Notes: a model not told the origin generated them from the letters alone. 45,254 bases of DNA from Stigonema sp964246695 (GCA_964246695.1 CAXTSI010000007.1:1-45254); one strand, 5' to 3'. Positions 15,747 to 23,972 are shown, numbered from the stretch's first letter. Numbers and translations are program-made.

Positions 15747-16139
15747 ATGGCGAAAAACCGACTTCATAGCAGCGTGAAGCTTGTATGGGATTCAAAACCT
15801 GTAGGCGAGCCAAAACTACCAAGATATAATATTGAACTGCGAATAATTGAAATAGTATTTCCTAATGATTTTATTGATCAATATCGGGAATAATTACGTT
15901 GCAAAGGATGGATATCTCAAATTTATGTAGGCAAGAGCGATATTACCGAATTTGGCTACAATCCAGCCAATAAAAACAACCTAGAAACCTTGGAAACAAA
16001 GGTTTTCACCCGTGGCTTAGGCAAAAGTGTGGGAATTATTATGCGCTCTCACCTTAATCGTTGGCATTGGGACGACTGCGTGCCAGTGCTAGCTATGTCC
16101 ACCGATGACGATTCACCATCTTGGATCTTCATTGCTTAA
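15747..16139 (+). pseudogene. Gene interrupted by one in-frame TAA
   Basis: From ATG 15747 the frame reads MAKNRLHSSVKLVWDSKPVG and stops at TAA 15891-15893 after QYRE, but the same frame continues for 81 more codons as GWISQIYVGKSDITEFGYNP and ends DSPSWIFIA. Amino-acid use is coding-like on both sides. A CAA-to-TAA change would explain it; readthrough is the alternative. A zinc-ribbon gene precedes it by 2 bp. Family not recognised. Confidence 0.6.
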
Positions 16140-16150
16140 GAATGCATCGG

Positions 16151-16225
16151 ATATTCCCGCAACGCAAACGTGAAATCGGCATAGTCACCCACGGGGGCAG
16201 TGAATGGTTAAGTGCGGGTGAATAT
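16151..16225 (+). ncRNA. Structured element, copy 1 of 2
   Basis: Follows the interrupted gene by 11 bp. Outer stem ATATTCCCGC with GCGGGTGAATAT encloses a core with GAAAT.GGCA, GTCACCCACGG and GGCA. Copy 2 at 18355-18432 has the same core and a compensated outer stem. No known RNA class recognised; a DNA-level repeat is possible. Confidence 0.5.
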
Positions 16226-16290
16226 GAACCGAACTCGACACTTTACAGTATTTGTGCTACAAAAGCGCAGTTTATTTAAAAAGTCCAAAA

Positions 16291-16698
16291 ATGGGTGAGA
16301 GCAAAAGAAGAAAACTTTTAGATCCTGAGTATGGAAAACCTAGAAAAGCAAAGTTGGACGAACTAGAAAAGCTTTTTCATACCCAAATTCATTCAAATAA
16401 TTTGGTTTATCAACAGCTTCTTCAGACTTTTAATGTAGGGAAGTTGGAATTAGAAAACCCTTGCGTTTTAGTTGTGCCGCCATTAGATGCTGTTCCGGCA
16501 GACTTTGAATATTTTTTCTTGAAGGACGCGACTCAAGATATCTTAGGCATCTGGAACGCTAGGCAGCATTACCATATTCCCGTAGTACTTTGCTCAATAG
16601 ATATACCGCGACTGATGGAAAATAAAAGGCTGATTAAAAACTTTCCAGACGAATACGAATTCAGATTAATTTTAATTGAAAAACAAAAAAATGGTTAA
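16291..16698 (+). CDS. Hypothetical protein with MGESKRRK start, 135 aa
   Basis: The start MGESKRRKLLDPEYGKPRKA resembles a short N-terminal motif found on various cyanobacterial proteins (MG.SKRRK.LDP.YG). A domain follows with CVLVVPPLDAVPADFEYFFL and IPVVLCSIDIPRL, alpha/beta in character. It overlaps the next gene by 8 bp. The ATG at 16291 is chosen for that motif. Function unknown. Confidence 0.55.
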   Translation: MGESKRRKLLDPEYGKPRKAKLDELEKLFHTQIHSNNLVYQQLLQTFNVGKLELENPCVLVVPPLDAVPADFEYFFLKDATQDILGIWNARQHYHIPVVLCSIDIPRLMENKRLIKNFPDEYEFRLILIEKQKNG

Positions 16699-17182
16699 AC
16701 TAGAAGAACGCAAGCAACATCTTTTGCAAGTCCGAGTAGGCAAGCGGCGAGATGAAGAGGAAATCGTCAACATCAATGAATGCAGCAAAGAAGCGCTTAG
16801 TAGTATAGAAATAATTATAGCAGATCAAATATTGGAATTGGAAACACAATTACGTCAAGCAAAAGTAAAAGCGCGAATATCCGGAGAGTATGCCGATGCC
16901 GGATGGTATAGCAAAGTGATAAACTGTCTAAAAATAAAAAAGCTACAGAGGAATCTGATACAACAAAGAAGAAAAGAGATTGGAGACGACAAAACAAATG
17001 CGAGGAAGTCACGACTCTTGCTTTGTGAGGCATTTTATGCAGTTGCTAAAGAAAACTTAAAAAGTCCTATTTTTGAAATGCTCAAAAAGTATGCTCTCGC
17101 GGTAGTCGAAGAAGCAAACACGCCGGATAATTCTGTTTTAAATTTTCCAATGGAAGTTTTTCAAGATACAGAGCCGGAATAA
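16691..17182 (+). CDS. Helical, basic hypothetical protein, 163 aa
   Basis: Mostly charged helices (LEERKQHLLQVRVGKRRDEE; ILELETQLRQAKVKARI) with a likely coiled coil and a less charged C-terminus. Coupled to the previous gene by an 8-bp overlap. It converges with the leftward gene at 17161 (22-bp overlap of 3' ends). No known family. Confidence 0.5.
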   Translation: MVKLEERKQHLLQVRVGKRRDEEEIVNINECSKEALSSIEIIIADQILELETQLRQAKVKARISGEYADAGWYSKVINCLKIKKLQRNLIQQRRKEIGDDKTNARKSRLLLCEAFYAVAKENLKSPIFEMLKKYALAVVEEANTPDNSVLNFPMEVFQDTEPE

Positions 17183-17613
17183 GTGACGTTTGGGTTATCC
17201 TTTTCGCGGATGCAAACTACTACCCCAACAATTTTAGGACTTAACTTTGTGGGACTAATGAAAATCTTCTCTTTATCCACCAACTTTTGCATCTGAGAGA
17301 GCGCGTTTTCAAGTGTTACCCCACAAATCAGATCGCTGTAGAGCAGAATTTTTTGGCATTCAATGAGCCGTACAAAACACCCATAAGTATCATCGACGAC
17401 ATCTAACTTCATAAGTGTTCCACTATGGGTTGCTGCGTAACGTCCATGTTGTACAGAATTGCGCACATGGATAATCCGCCACGAGAGATCTGGAAAGTAC
17501 TTGATGCACGTTAACAACTTTTGGTATTCCAAAAGTTCATATTTCGACAGCATACACCACTGTTGTCTATGTATGATAGTCAGTTTTAGCACATAACCCA
17601 ATCGTGTTTTCAC
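17161..17613 (-). CDS. Hypothetical protein, up to 150 aa
   Basis: No family recognised. Beta-alpha pattern with LSWRIIHVRNSVQHGRYAAT and VDDTYGCFVRLIECQKILLY. The ATG at 17553 (MLSKYELLEYQKLL) is an equally likely start, as the first 20 residues are basic and unlike the rest. Its upstream region diverges from the gene at 17691. Confidence 0.45.
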   Translation of the reverse strand: MKTRLGYVLKLTIIHRQQWCMLSKYELLEYQKLLTCIKYFPDLSWRIIHVRNSVQHGRYAATHSGTLMKLDVVDDTYGCFVRLIECQKILLYSDLICGVTLENALSQMQKLVDKEKIFISPTKLSPKIVGVVVCIREKDNPNVTYSGSVS

Positions 17614-17690
17614 ATCGCATGTGGTTCACGACATATGCGTATTCGTGTAAAATACTTGTGATTTTAATTGCCAGTGTTAAGGCGATCGCT

Positions 17691-18353
17691 ATGTACCAAG
17701 AAAATATAGTTCTAGAACAAGCCATTCAAAATTGTTTGGTCAAAGCATTTAATGGCACAGACTTACAAGTCAAACTTTTTAACCAAATTCATTCGATGAA
17801 AAAAGAATTTGGTGAAGGGTATGCATTTATTGATTTTGGGGAATACAAAAGTAATGAAAATGAATTTATCTTTCCAAATCTTGAGGGACCAAGATTATTA
17901 TGGCTTGACGAGCAAGCGACTTATAAGTACCTATCCGGCGAAACTGCCGCCACTGTTTTAAGATTTATCAAATCCGATCCCTGTCCGCCAAGCCACGAGA
18001 TTCTAATAATATGCGTATACGTTGACCGTGGGGATAGCATAAAAGAAAATCGTTATATCATGAAGTTTGCAAGATTTGACGCAAAAGATGTATTACGACA
18101 AAAACCATCATCAATCACTGAAAACCAAATCGAAAAGCGATTGAAACGAATGCACAACAAAGTGCGTTTACTGATACTTGATACCTCAAGTCCAGACTGC
18201 ATGGGCAAAAATTTGGCGAAGTGGCTACGAGTCTTGAAGCGCAGAAGCGCAGATTTCAATTTCAGCGTAGTAATAGACGCTTGCGACGAGTTCCCCGCCC
18301 AAATACCAGAAGAATTGGAAGAAGAATGCTGGTCTATTAGATTAAACGCGTAG
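17691..18353 (+). CDS. Hypothetical protein, 220 aa
   Basis: ATG 17691, directly after a HIP1 site, gives MYQENIVLEQAIQNCLVKAF; the longer frame would add a low-complexity hydrophobic N-terminus. Alternating strands and helices (ILIICVYVDRGDSIKENRYI; VRLLILDTSSPDCMGKNLAK; FNFSVVIDACDEFPAQIP) suggest a Rossmann-like alpha/beta domain, but no Walker motif is seen. Followed at once by copy 2 of the structured element. Confidence 0.5.
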   Translation: MYQENIVLEQAIQNCLVKAFNGTDLQVKLFNQIHSMKKEFGEGYAFIDFGEYKSNENEFIFPNLEGPRLLWLDEQATYKYLSGETAATVLRFIKSDPCPPSHEILIICVYVDRGDSIKENRYIMKFARFDAKDVLRQKPSSITENQIEKRLKRMHNKVRLLILDTSSPDCMGKNLAKWLRVLKRRSADFNFSVVIDACDEFPAQIPEELEEECWSIRLNA

Positions 18354-18354
18354 A

Positions 18355-18432
18355 GGAAATTCCCGCATTGCCTGCGAAATTGGCACGCGTCACCCACGGC
18401 GGCAACCGAAGGGTTAGGGGCGGGTGAATTCC
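18355..18432 (+). ncRNA. Structured element, copy 2 of 2
   Basis: Begins 2 bp after the stop of the gene at 17691. GGAAATTCCCGC pairs with GCGGGTGAATTCC; the core has TGCC/GGCA, CGTCACCCACGG and CGGCAACC. Aligned with copy 1, the outer stem changes from TATTC/GAATA to AATTC/GAATT, so pairing is kept. Class unknown. Confidence 0.5.
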
Positions 18433-18452
18433 TGGATGTGTAATCGCGCAAC

Positions 18453-18842
18453 CTAGAATCTGGGTTTCCATCCTTCCCTAATAGCCCTGATAAAAAAGTT
18501 AATGGGGTGACTCTCATCATTTCCCTCGAAATGTTCACGCTCTGCATACTGTAAAGTTACCTGACAGGCTGATTCGATGTTTGTTGGGTTAGAGCATATT
18601 TCTACAATAATTTCTGACACAAAGACGTTTACACCAATCTTGCACAGTTCGTCCGAATACGAACGCAATAGCTCTAGCTCTTCTGTTTCCATGTAAATGC
18701 CGAAGAAGAACTCACCTTCATCCCTAGAATTAGATGATATTGGTTCTTTTAGATTGGGTATAAGAGTGTTGTGCAGCTTACGTTGCTTAACCCGTTTTAT
18801 TTCCCTAGCCGCTTGATGTGCAATCTGGTGAACGCTTAACAT
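18453..18842 (-). CDS. Hypothetical protein with a 'FIRAIREGWKP' end, 129 aa
   Basis: Helical throughout. The ending INFFIRAIREGWKPRF resembles the C-terminal element (N-P-x-x-F/W-x-x-x-A-I-x-x-x-W-K-P) of plasmid and phage replication or regulator proteins of cyanobacteria. The N-terminus IAHQAAREIKRVKQRKL is basic and may touch DNA. Upstream lies an AT-rich region with a palindrome. A replication or copy-control link is an inference. Confidence 0.5.
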   Translation of the reverse strand: MLSVHQIAHQAAREIKRVKQRKLHNTLIPNLKEPISSNSRDEGEFFFGIYMETEELELLRSYSDELCKIGVNVFVSEIIVEICSNPTNIESACQVTLQYAEREHFEGNDESHPINFFIRAIREGWKPRF

Positions 18843-19043
18843 GACAGCAACCTATCCGGAACACGGATACTAACTATTATTATTTATTTTATATATATTT
18901 GTTTAATAAATATATATTAGTTTGTGTCCTTTTTAAGGATGGGTGCAAAAAGGATGACTAGTTTTAACAGTACAAAAAGCTACTCGATAACTATTAGTTA
19001 CAGAGCAGCGATTTCTATTTAAATTCATAATTAATTTTTACAC
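18843..19043. promoter_or_regulatory. AT-rich intergenic region with palindrome
   Basis: About 200 bp without a gene. ATATATATTT (18891-18900) and AAATATATAT (18908-18917) form an imperfect-loop palindrome; AT content is markedly higher than around. It could hold promoters for the leftward gene at 18842 or serve as a replication-type site; no iterons are seen. Confidence 0.35.
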
Positions 19044-20267
19044 TTAACTCGTTTGTAGCCCTGACCATTCATACCAAGGCATAGCGAACCCAAGCCTATC
19101 TATTACCTTAAGCACTCCATCACCTGCGCTATCAAACAAGTTCTGGATTAATCCTTTCTCTTTTGCTTCAATCAGCCTTTGTAACTGCTCTTCCGTTGGC
19201 TCTTGTACAGGCTGTTTGCTGGAGTAGGCACTAGCATTCTGTAACTTTTCCTCGGACGGTGCTTGAGCCCTAGGCTTCTTGTCAAGCTTCATGGCGTTAA
19301 TCAACATCCCAAAAAGCCTTTCCTTCTCTAGCTTATTCTCTCGCTCTAACCATTCTGCAGTCTCAACACACCATGTAAGCGCATTATTGAAGTGAGTACA
19401 TCCTTTCCAGTTGCGTTTAATATTCTCTTGCATTCCCATCCCTATTGGAATGCGAAGCTGCAGTTTAATCTGAGTCATGACATCACCTAACTCATCTATA
19501 TCAATATCCTCAAGTTCAACTGATGCATCAAATGTTTTGCTAGCAGGTGGTGTAGGTGTTGTAGGTGTTGCAACCACAGATAGGGGAATAGCCACAGATG
19601 ATGCGGCATTTACCTTCGGTCGTATCCCCCCGGAAAGATGCCTTGCCATTGTCAGCCGGGGTGGCTTTACGTCAACTGTGTTTGGGATTCTATTTATCTG
19701 GTTATAGAGCAAGTCCACCGCCTCTTTAATAATGCCTTGGCGTGGTCTAGACGTTGCCTCATGAATCGATTCAATCTTGCTGCCAGTCTCCCGATCGAGT
19801 TCTGGGGGCATGTACACCCTAGGCAGCCCCTGACCTACGTATTTCCAAGGTGAACTTTTCGGGGTGTCCTCATAGGGGATGCTAACCTCTTGTTGTTGTT
19901 CTTCTAACTCTTTTAAAGAAACAACAACAATATTGTTGTTTGTGTCCGTCTCGTGGTCGTCCGTACTGTGGACTACCTCTGCCTCTTCATCAATTTGTGG
20001 TTGCGTACACTGTGACGATGGAAACTCTACAATTTTCTTTGTACGGATGTCCCTATTACGGACTACTGGCTCTCTTAGCCACTCTTCTACTGGCTTGAAG
20101 GAATATTCGGTGCTGGTTCCTGGGCGATCGCTTTTCTCAAGGATGTTTTGCTCAACTGCGATGTGTAATCCCTTGAGGATGGTTTTGCGATCGCAGCCCG
20201 TCCGCTGGGCAACACTATCGGCTGATTCCGTGAACGTTCCCCCCGATAGGGTTTGGCGTTGTCGAGA
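19044..20267 (-). pseudogene. Winged-helix plus 'MPPELD' DNA-binding protein lacking a start codon
   Basis: An open frame of 407 codons. It begins SRQRQTLSGGTFTESADSVA, then QRTGCDRKTILKGLHIAVEQ, a winged-helix of the type in cyanobacterial plasmid/phage regulators, then EYSFKPVEEWL, a polar linker, and YVGQGLPRVYMPPELDRETG with a ribbon-helix-helix-like segment. No ATG, GTG or TTG precedes the winged helix; the first start is a GTG at 19817. The frame is continuous with the GIY-YIG gene upstream, separated by one TAA (20268-20270). Confidence 0.65.
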
Positions 20268-20903
20268 TTAAACGAATTTACTGTCGGACAAATCAACAAC
20301 AGGCTTGTTGTTAAAAGCTGGATCAAGCTTTGCAATCAAGTCTTTTTCTGTGCGATCTATTACACTCTCGCTCCCCTCTGCTGGGAACAAAAGACAGTAC
20401 ATATTTACTTCGACACCTGCGTTTAAAAGAACTTGTATTTCGCTCCACCTATGATGCTGAAGCCATCTGTGTCTTAACGATTTTTCAGATTTACCAATGT
20501 ATATAACTTTGATTTCTTGTTGCGCGTTAATAGTAAGAATGTAAACACCAGGTATGTCCGGTAAGTCAGAAAGTTCTTCACGAAGCTTATAAGCGCGACA
20601 GGAGCGCACAATGTCATCTAGGAAGCTGTTGATTGTATTGCTATCTCTTTTTGAGTTTTTTGTTTGATATCCTTTTTTTTCTGCAAAATCCAAGATGCGC
20701 AGCTTTCCACGCCGCTTATTGACTTTAGCTTTATTGAAAACATGTTCAAAGCGCTCACGATGATTGTTGTATAGCCACTCAGCGCATACAAGGCAGTGTG
20801 CTTGATGAATTGTTATTTCACCCTTATTCCAGCCTTGAAAGTAACGTTCTAAATAGAAGCATGGATATTTATGATTGTCTTCGGACGATGTGATCGCGTT
20901 CAT
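20268..20903 (-). CDS. GIY-YIG family nuclease
   Basis: GVYIL (119-123) and VIYIGKS (133-139) form the GIY-YIG core, with R146, H150, E186 and N198 in the expected places (LRHRWLQHH; RTEKDLIAKLDPAFNNKP). The first 110 residues are a separate helical domain with C-x2-C. Such nucleases include homing enzymes and restriction-like effectors. It abuts, in frame and across a single TAA, a winged-helix frame without a start, which suggests a broken fusion or a nuclease that invaded the 5' part of that gene. Confidence 0.8.
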   Translation of the reverse strand: MNAITSSEDNHKYPCFYLERYFQGWNKGEITIHQAHCLVCAEWLYNNHRERFEHVFNKAKVNKRRGKLRILDFAEKKGYQTKNSKRDSNTINSFLDDIVRSCRAYKLREELSDLPDIPGVYILTINAQQEIKVIYIGKSEKSLRHRWLQHHRWSEIQVLLNAGVEVNMYCLLFPAEGSESVIDRTEKDLIAKLDPAFNNKPVVDLSDSKFV

Positions 20904-20923
20904 CTGTTAAGCTTGTTTGTGTA

Positions 20924-20958
20924 TCTGTCTCGATTTTACAATACTCTGTCGAGACAGA
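20924..20958. promoter_or_regulatory. Probable operator upstream of the GIY-YIG gene
   Basis: TCTGTCTCGA (20924-20933) and TCGAGACAGA (20949-20958) are perfect 10-bp inverted arms, 20 bp upstream of the start. Position and symmetry fit a repressor site. Confidence 0.5.
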
Positions 20959-20968
20959 CCACATCCCT

Positions 20969-21002
20969 AAAAAACATTTAACCCGCCTTATGGTTGGCGG
21001 GT
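20969..21002 (-). terminator. Terminator of the RHH gene, overlapping its -1 frame stop
   Basis: Read leftward: ACCCGCC, 8-nt loop, GGCGGGT, then AAATG and six T. The -1 frame stop (20978-20980) follows the 3' arm immediately, so the terminator fits the end of the longer, frameshifted product. Confidence 0.75.
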
Positions 21003-21345
21003 CTTTGCTTGTTTACCAAATTTTCTAATTCGCGCTGAAGTTGCCTGAGAGATTCGTTTTCCTCTCTCAGGCGGCTGATTCCCCCAGCAACTGCTTATTC
21101 TCCCTCGCCAGTTCGTTGTTCTCAAGACTTAGTCCTTGAATCTTATCTTCAACGAGTTTTAGTCGCTTGCTGATTTCTCCCAATGTGGGAAGCCCCGTTG
21201 ATGTCTCGGTAATCAAATACTCCTCAATAAACTGTTTGAGGACAGATGTCACTGTTTTGCCCTCTTGCTCCACCTTGTCATTGAATGCCTTTTTCGTTTC
21301 AGGGTCTATTTCAATCGAGATAAATGTTCTTTGTCTTTTAGTCAT
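20978..21345 (-). CDS. RHH/coiled-coil protein with candidate programmed -1 frameshift
   Basis: Frame 0 (21067-21345, 92 aa) starts MTKRQRTFISIEIDPETKKA, a ribbon-helix-helix domain, followed by a coiled coil and ends LLGESAA. At CTG GGG GAA (G5 at 21081-21085 on the plus strand as C5) a -1 shift gives LLGGISRLREENESLRQLQR and ends NHKAG, 122 aa, extending the coiled coil. Nine bases after the G5 a stem-loop (21044-21071, 9-bp arms) follows. A paralogue at 33625-33980 has the same site. Probably a plasmid/phage-type partition or repressor protein. Confidence 0.7.
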
Positions 21346-21472
21346 GGCTTTTTCTTGGCTAGCTCTTCCCAATCTAGTCCCGAAGAATCGTGTATTGCAA
21401 GGTATCGTTAAATTGGTATCGTAAAGTATTGACAATGTAGCGTAATATTGATCATAATGGATATACAAAACA

Positions 21473-21514
21473 AAAGGCGATCGCCTTGCCTGATAAACAC
21501 AGCGATCGCCCTTT
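21473..21514. promoter_or_regulatory. HIP1-built hairpin in the leader of copy C
   Basis: AAAGGCGATCGC (21473-21484) and GCGATCGCCCTTT (21502-21514) face each other. The same arrangement, longer, precedes copy D (33442-33486), followed in both by AAAAGGATTT and the ATG. Confidence 0.45.
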
Positions 21515-21545
21515 GCAAAAACCCAAATTGAAAAGGATTTGTTTC

Positions 21546-22559
21546 ATGCTACAACAATTCACCCACGTCGAGCTACAGTCTTTCAACCGCACCCAACTCT
21601 GGAACCTTTGCAAGGAGCGTGGCATCAAATGCTATCCCAAGTCGGCTGATTGCGTTAAAGCAATCACCGAACTACAGCAGTCGGTTGAACTCGTGGCGGT
21701 TGCTTCCGTCATTGTTGACGAGCAAGCCACAGCCCAAACAGAATTCGCACAGTACGTTGAAGCGCAAGCCCAAGAAATAGCACCTGAAATTACCACAGTA
21801 GAAATCAGCTTCTACGACCACGAAGTCTACGCCCTAGGCAAACAAATTGCTTCAATCACCCATGATCACTCGGACTTTCAAACCCAACGCTGGGTAGTCA
21901 TGGTAGGTGAAAGTATCGTACACCGCGCTGACTCCTGGGCAAAATGTCACAACTACATCACATGGCATTACAAGCAAGGGACATTAGTGGCTGCTCCCGC
22001 TTCCATCCCTGTTACTTGCTCTGATTCCTTGACCTTCAAACCCGCGTTAAGCGCCAATCCAGAGAAAACAGTATACGAGGTTTTCCGTGGAGTGGACAGT
22101 ATCGGCTTGGTAATTAAAAGCGAGTGTGGGTGCTGGTATAACAGCGACAGCGACGACTACGTAGACGGATATGCCACGCCGTATGAAGCTGCTGCGGCTC
22201 TACTGCCCACTAATCTCACTAATGCCGATGCGGTAACACCTGAAATCGAAATCGATTCCGACACCGATGCTGATTTTGGAACCCTGTACCGAGTGTGGAA
22301 TAGTAGTGAACTGCTTGGTACTTTCTACTGCGCCATTGATGGGGAGTGGGTAGCGCAGCCCTCCAACAGCGACAAGCGCCCACGCTGTAATACTGCAGCA
22401 GAGGCACAACTGCTGATCGTAGCGATGAGCGGACTGCTCGTGGCTGACTCGATTGATGAAACGGTTGACTTGTTAGACAAACCAGTGGATGAACTGACTG
22501 TTGCTGAGTGGCAAGCGCTGAAGCTGGCTGCACAACAAGCCGAGATGGTAGCAGCGTAA
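21546..22559 (+). CDS. Cys-poor 'EVDSD' family protein, copy C, with SAP-like N-terminus
   Basis: Order: MLQQF start, a SAP-like helix pair (FNRTQLWNLCKERGIKCYPK), an ATAQTEFAQYVEAQAQEIAP linker as in the other copies, an inserted central domain of ~120 residues with WVVMVGESIVHRADSW, and the family module EIDSDTDADFGTLYRVWNS with WVAQPSNSDKRPRCNTAAEA. It lacks the N-terminal Cys cluster of A, B and D. 337 residues. AAAAGGA precedes the ATG. A hairpin terminator follows. Role unknown; the SAP-like part suggests DNA binding. Confidence 0.65.
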   Translation: MLQQFTHVELQSFNRTQLWNLCKERGIKCYPKSADCVKAITELQQSVELVAVASVIVDEQATAQTEFAQYVEAQAQEIAPEITTVEISFYDHEVYALGKQIASITHDHSDFQTQRWVVMVGESIVHRADSWAKCHNYITWHYKQGTLVAAPASIPVTCSDSLTFKPALSANPEKTVYEVFRGVDSIGLVIKSECGCWYNSDSDDYVDGYATPYEAAAALLPTNLTNADAVTPEIEIDSDTDADFGTLYRVWNSSELLGTFYCAIDGEWVAQPSNSDKRPRCNTAAEAQLLIVAMSGLLVADSIDETVDLLDKPVDELTVAEWQALKLAAQQAEMVAA

Positions 22560-22567
22560 TTTGTATT

Positions 22568-22589
22568 GGGTGGGATGCATTGCCCACCC
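22568..22589 (+). terminator. Hairpin after copy C
   Basis: GGGTGGG (22568-22574) and CCCACCC (22583-22589) with an 8-nt loop; no T-tract, so a weak terminator or mRNA 3' end. Confidence 0.5.
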
Positions 22590-22616
22590 TAGAAATCTTG
22601 AAGATGAGGCTTAAAA

Positions 22617-22793
22617 ATGAGTAAAAAAGACATGTACTTTGGTCGTCGGTGCGGGGTTTGCAAGACTACCGTTTCTAGTTGCGCTCAAGTGTGTTGTGGA
22701 GATAGCGATTATCTAATTTGTCGGAAATGTTGTTTTCATAAACCAGACCCGACGCTTTTAAATTCTGGTTTTTTTCTGACAGGAAGTCGATGA
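22617..22793 (+). CDS. Small Cys-rich zinc protein, 58 aa
   Basis: MSKKDMYFGRRCGVCKTTVS, then CAQVCCGD and CRKCC: nine cysteines, several as CxxC pairs, arranged as one or two zinc ribbons. GATGAGG lies seven bases upstream of the ATG. It sits between copy C and the ERF gene on the same strand, likely co-transcribed. No family recognised. Confidence 0.6.
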   Translation: MSKKDMYFGRRCGVCKTTVSSCAQVCCGDSDYLICRKCCFHKPDPTLLNSGFFLTGSR

Positions 22794-22814
22794 AATATTC
22801 AAATTAGAGGTAAC

Positions 22815-23666
22815 ATGCAAGAACTAATTAAAGCATTAATCAAAGCCAAAGCCGAATTTTCTCCCATCCAAAAAGACCGCGTAAATCCGCATTTCAAGCA
22901 CAAGTACGCGACTCTAGACGCTGTGCTAGATGCCGTAACCCCAGCACTTGGTAAGCATGGGCTAGCAATTGTTCAAACCACTGCCCTAGCTGATGGTAAA
23001 ACTGTCCTGCAAACTCACCTTTACCACGAATCTGGGGAATGTCTCACCAGTGTTTACCCTCTACCAGAAATCAGTGATTCGCAAAAGTTTGGGGCAGCGT
23101 TGACCTATGCCCGTCGCTATGCACTGTGCGCTATCCTTTGCGTGACTGCTGACGAGGATGATGACGCGAACGCTGCTGTCAGTGCGCCAAAACAGGATAA
23201 ATCAATGTCAACTTTTAGACCACAAAACCAAAAATCCAATATTCCAGTATCGCCAACGCCAACGCCAACTACTAATAGTGAACACCCCAACAACAGTCGC
23301 GTTAAATCAGCTCGCCAACTGTTAGGCATCGATGGCAAGACTTTACTAGAGTGGCTGAAAACTGCAAAGCTCGTGAATTCGCCTGCGGAGCTTAAACCAC
23401 AACAAGTTGATGAGGTGGTGCAGTGGCTTGGAGTGCAATGGGCAGTAAGTCTTGGTATCCACAACACGCATGCTGTCAATAGTTTCAGAAAAAATATTCC
23501 AATACTAATTGCCCAAGGCTACTCAGAGGTGGAAGCCATTCAGCAATGGATGCAGCATGTGCAACAGCACGGCACGTTTGTGGGGGAATCCTCCCCCACA
23601 AAGCTGCCTCAGCAGGCGAGCGTTGCTGCAACCGAGCATAAAGAACCCATGCGAGTTGCTGGATAA
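22815..23666 (+). CDS. ERF-family single-strand annealing protein
   Basis: Residues 1-120 are an ERF domain: MQELIKALIKAKAEFSPIQK, NPHFKHKYATLDAVLDAVTP, LPEISDSQKFGAALTYARRY and LCVTADEDDDAN. ERF proteins anneal complementary single strands during phage recombination. After a Pro/Thr linker, the last ~110 residues form a helical domain with EVVQWLGVQWAVSLGI and EAIQQWMQHVQQH, which resembles the end of the RAD52-like protein at 29863-30937. The gene ends at a strong bidirectional hairpin. Confidence 0.85.
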   Translation: MQELIKALIKAKAEFSPIQKDRVNPHFKHKYATLDAVLDAVTPALGKHGLAIVQTTALADGKTVLQTHLYHESGECLTSVYPLPEISDSQKFGAALTYARRYALCAILCVTADEDDDANAAVSAPKQDKSMSTFRPQNQKSNIPVSPTPTPTTNSEHPNNSRVKSARQLLGIDGKTLLEWLKTAKLVNSPAELKPQQVDEVVQWLGVQWAVSLGIHNTHAVNSFRKNIPILIAQGYSEVEAIQQWMQHVQQHGTFVGESSPTKLPQQASVAATEHKEPMRVAG

Positions 23667-23668
23667 AT

Positions 23669-23703
23669 TATCCCCGGTCACTCATATGTAGTGACCGGGG
23701 ATA
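23669..23703. terminator. Bidirectional hairpin
   Basis: TATCCCCGGTCACT (23669-23682) and AGTGACCGGGGATA (23690-23703): a 14-bp perfect stem, 7-nt loop, between converging genes. Confidence 0.75.
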
Positions 23704-23732
23704 GAACACATGGAGCGAAATTGTGAGAACAG

Positions 23733-23972
23733 CTAGCTTTCATCACTCCTACTTCTCAGCCTGCGATTAATCAGCCGCTTATTGCTACCCTCAGCATGAA
23801 CAGCAAACCCCTTCTCCCAGAAAATCCTATGCAGCTCCGCCGGTTTCCATCCCTCAGTTTCAGCGATCGCCATTGCTTCTTTCAAAAGTGCTTCTGGCAC
23901 CGAGAAGTCGATTTTAATCATCTTAGGTGCATTGGTTTCTGGCATTTCTTGTACCACATTAATTATTTCCAT
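23733..23972 (-). CDS. Small RHH-like protein, 79 aa
   Basis: A short strand (MIKIDFSVP) followed by two helices (EALLKEAMAIAETEGWKPAE and LHRIFWEKGFAVHAEG) and a basic tail with NRRLRSRS. The layout is compatible with a ribbon-helix-helix or similar small DNA-binding fold; it is not a clear match. It converges on the ERF gene and shares its terminator. Confidence 0.5.
   Translation of the reverse strand: MEIINVVQEMPETNAPKMIKIDFSVPEALLKEAMAIAETEGWKPAELHRIFWEKGFAVHAEGSNKRLINRRLRSRSDES

Noticed and set aside
20087..20335. 82-codon leftward frame crossing the GIY-YIG/winged-helix junction
   Set aside because: It overlaps both better-supported frames and shows no domain; it is a shadow frame.
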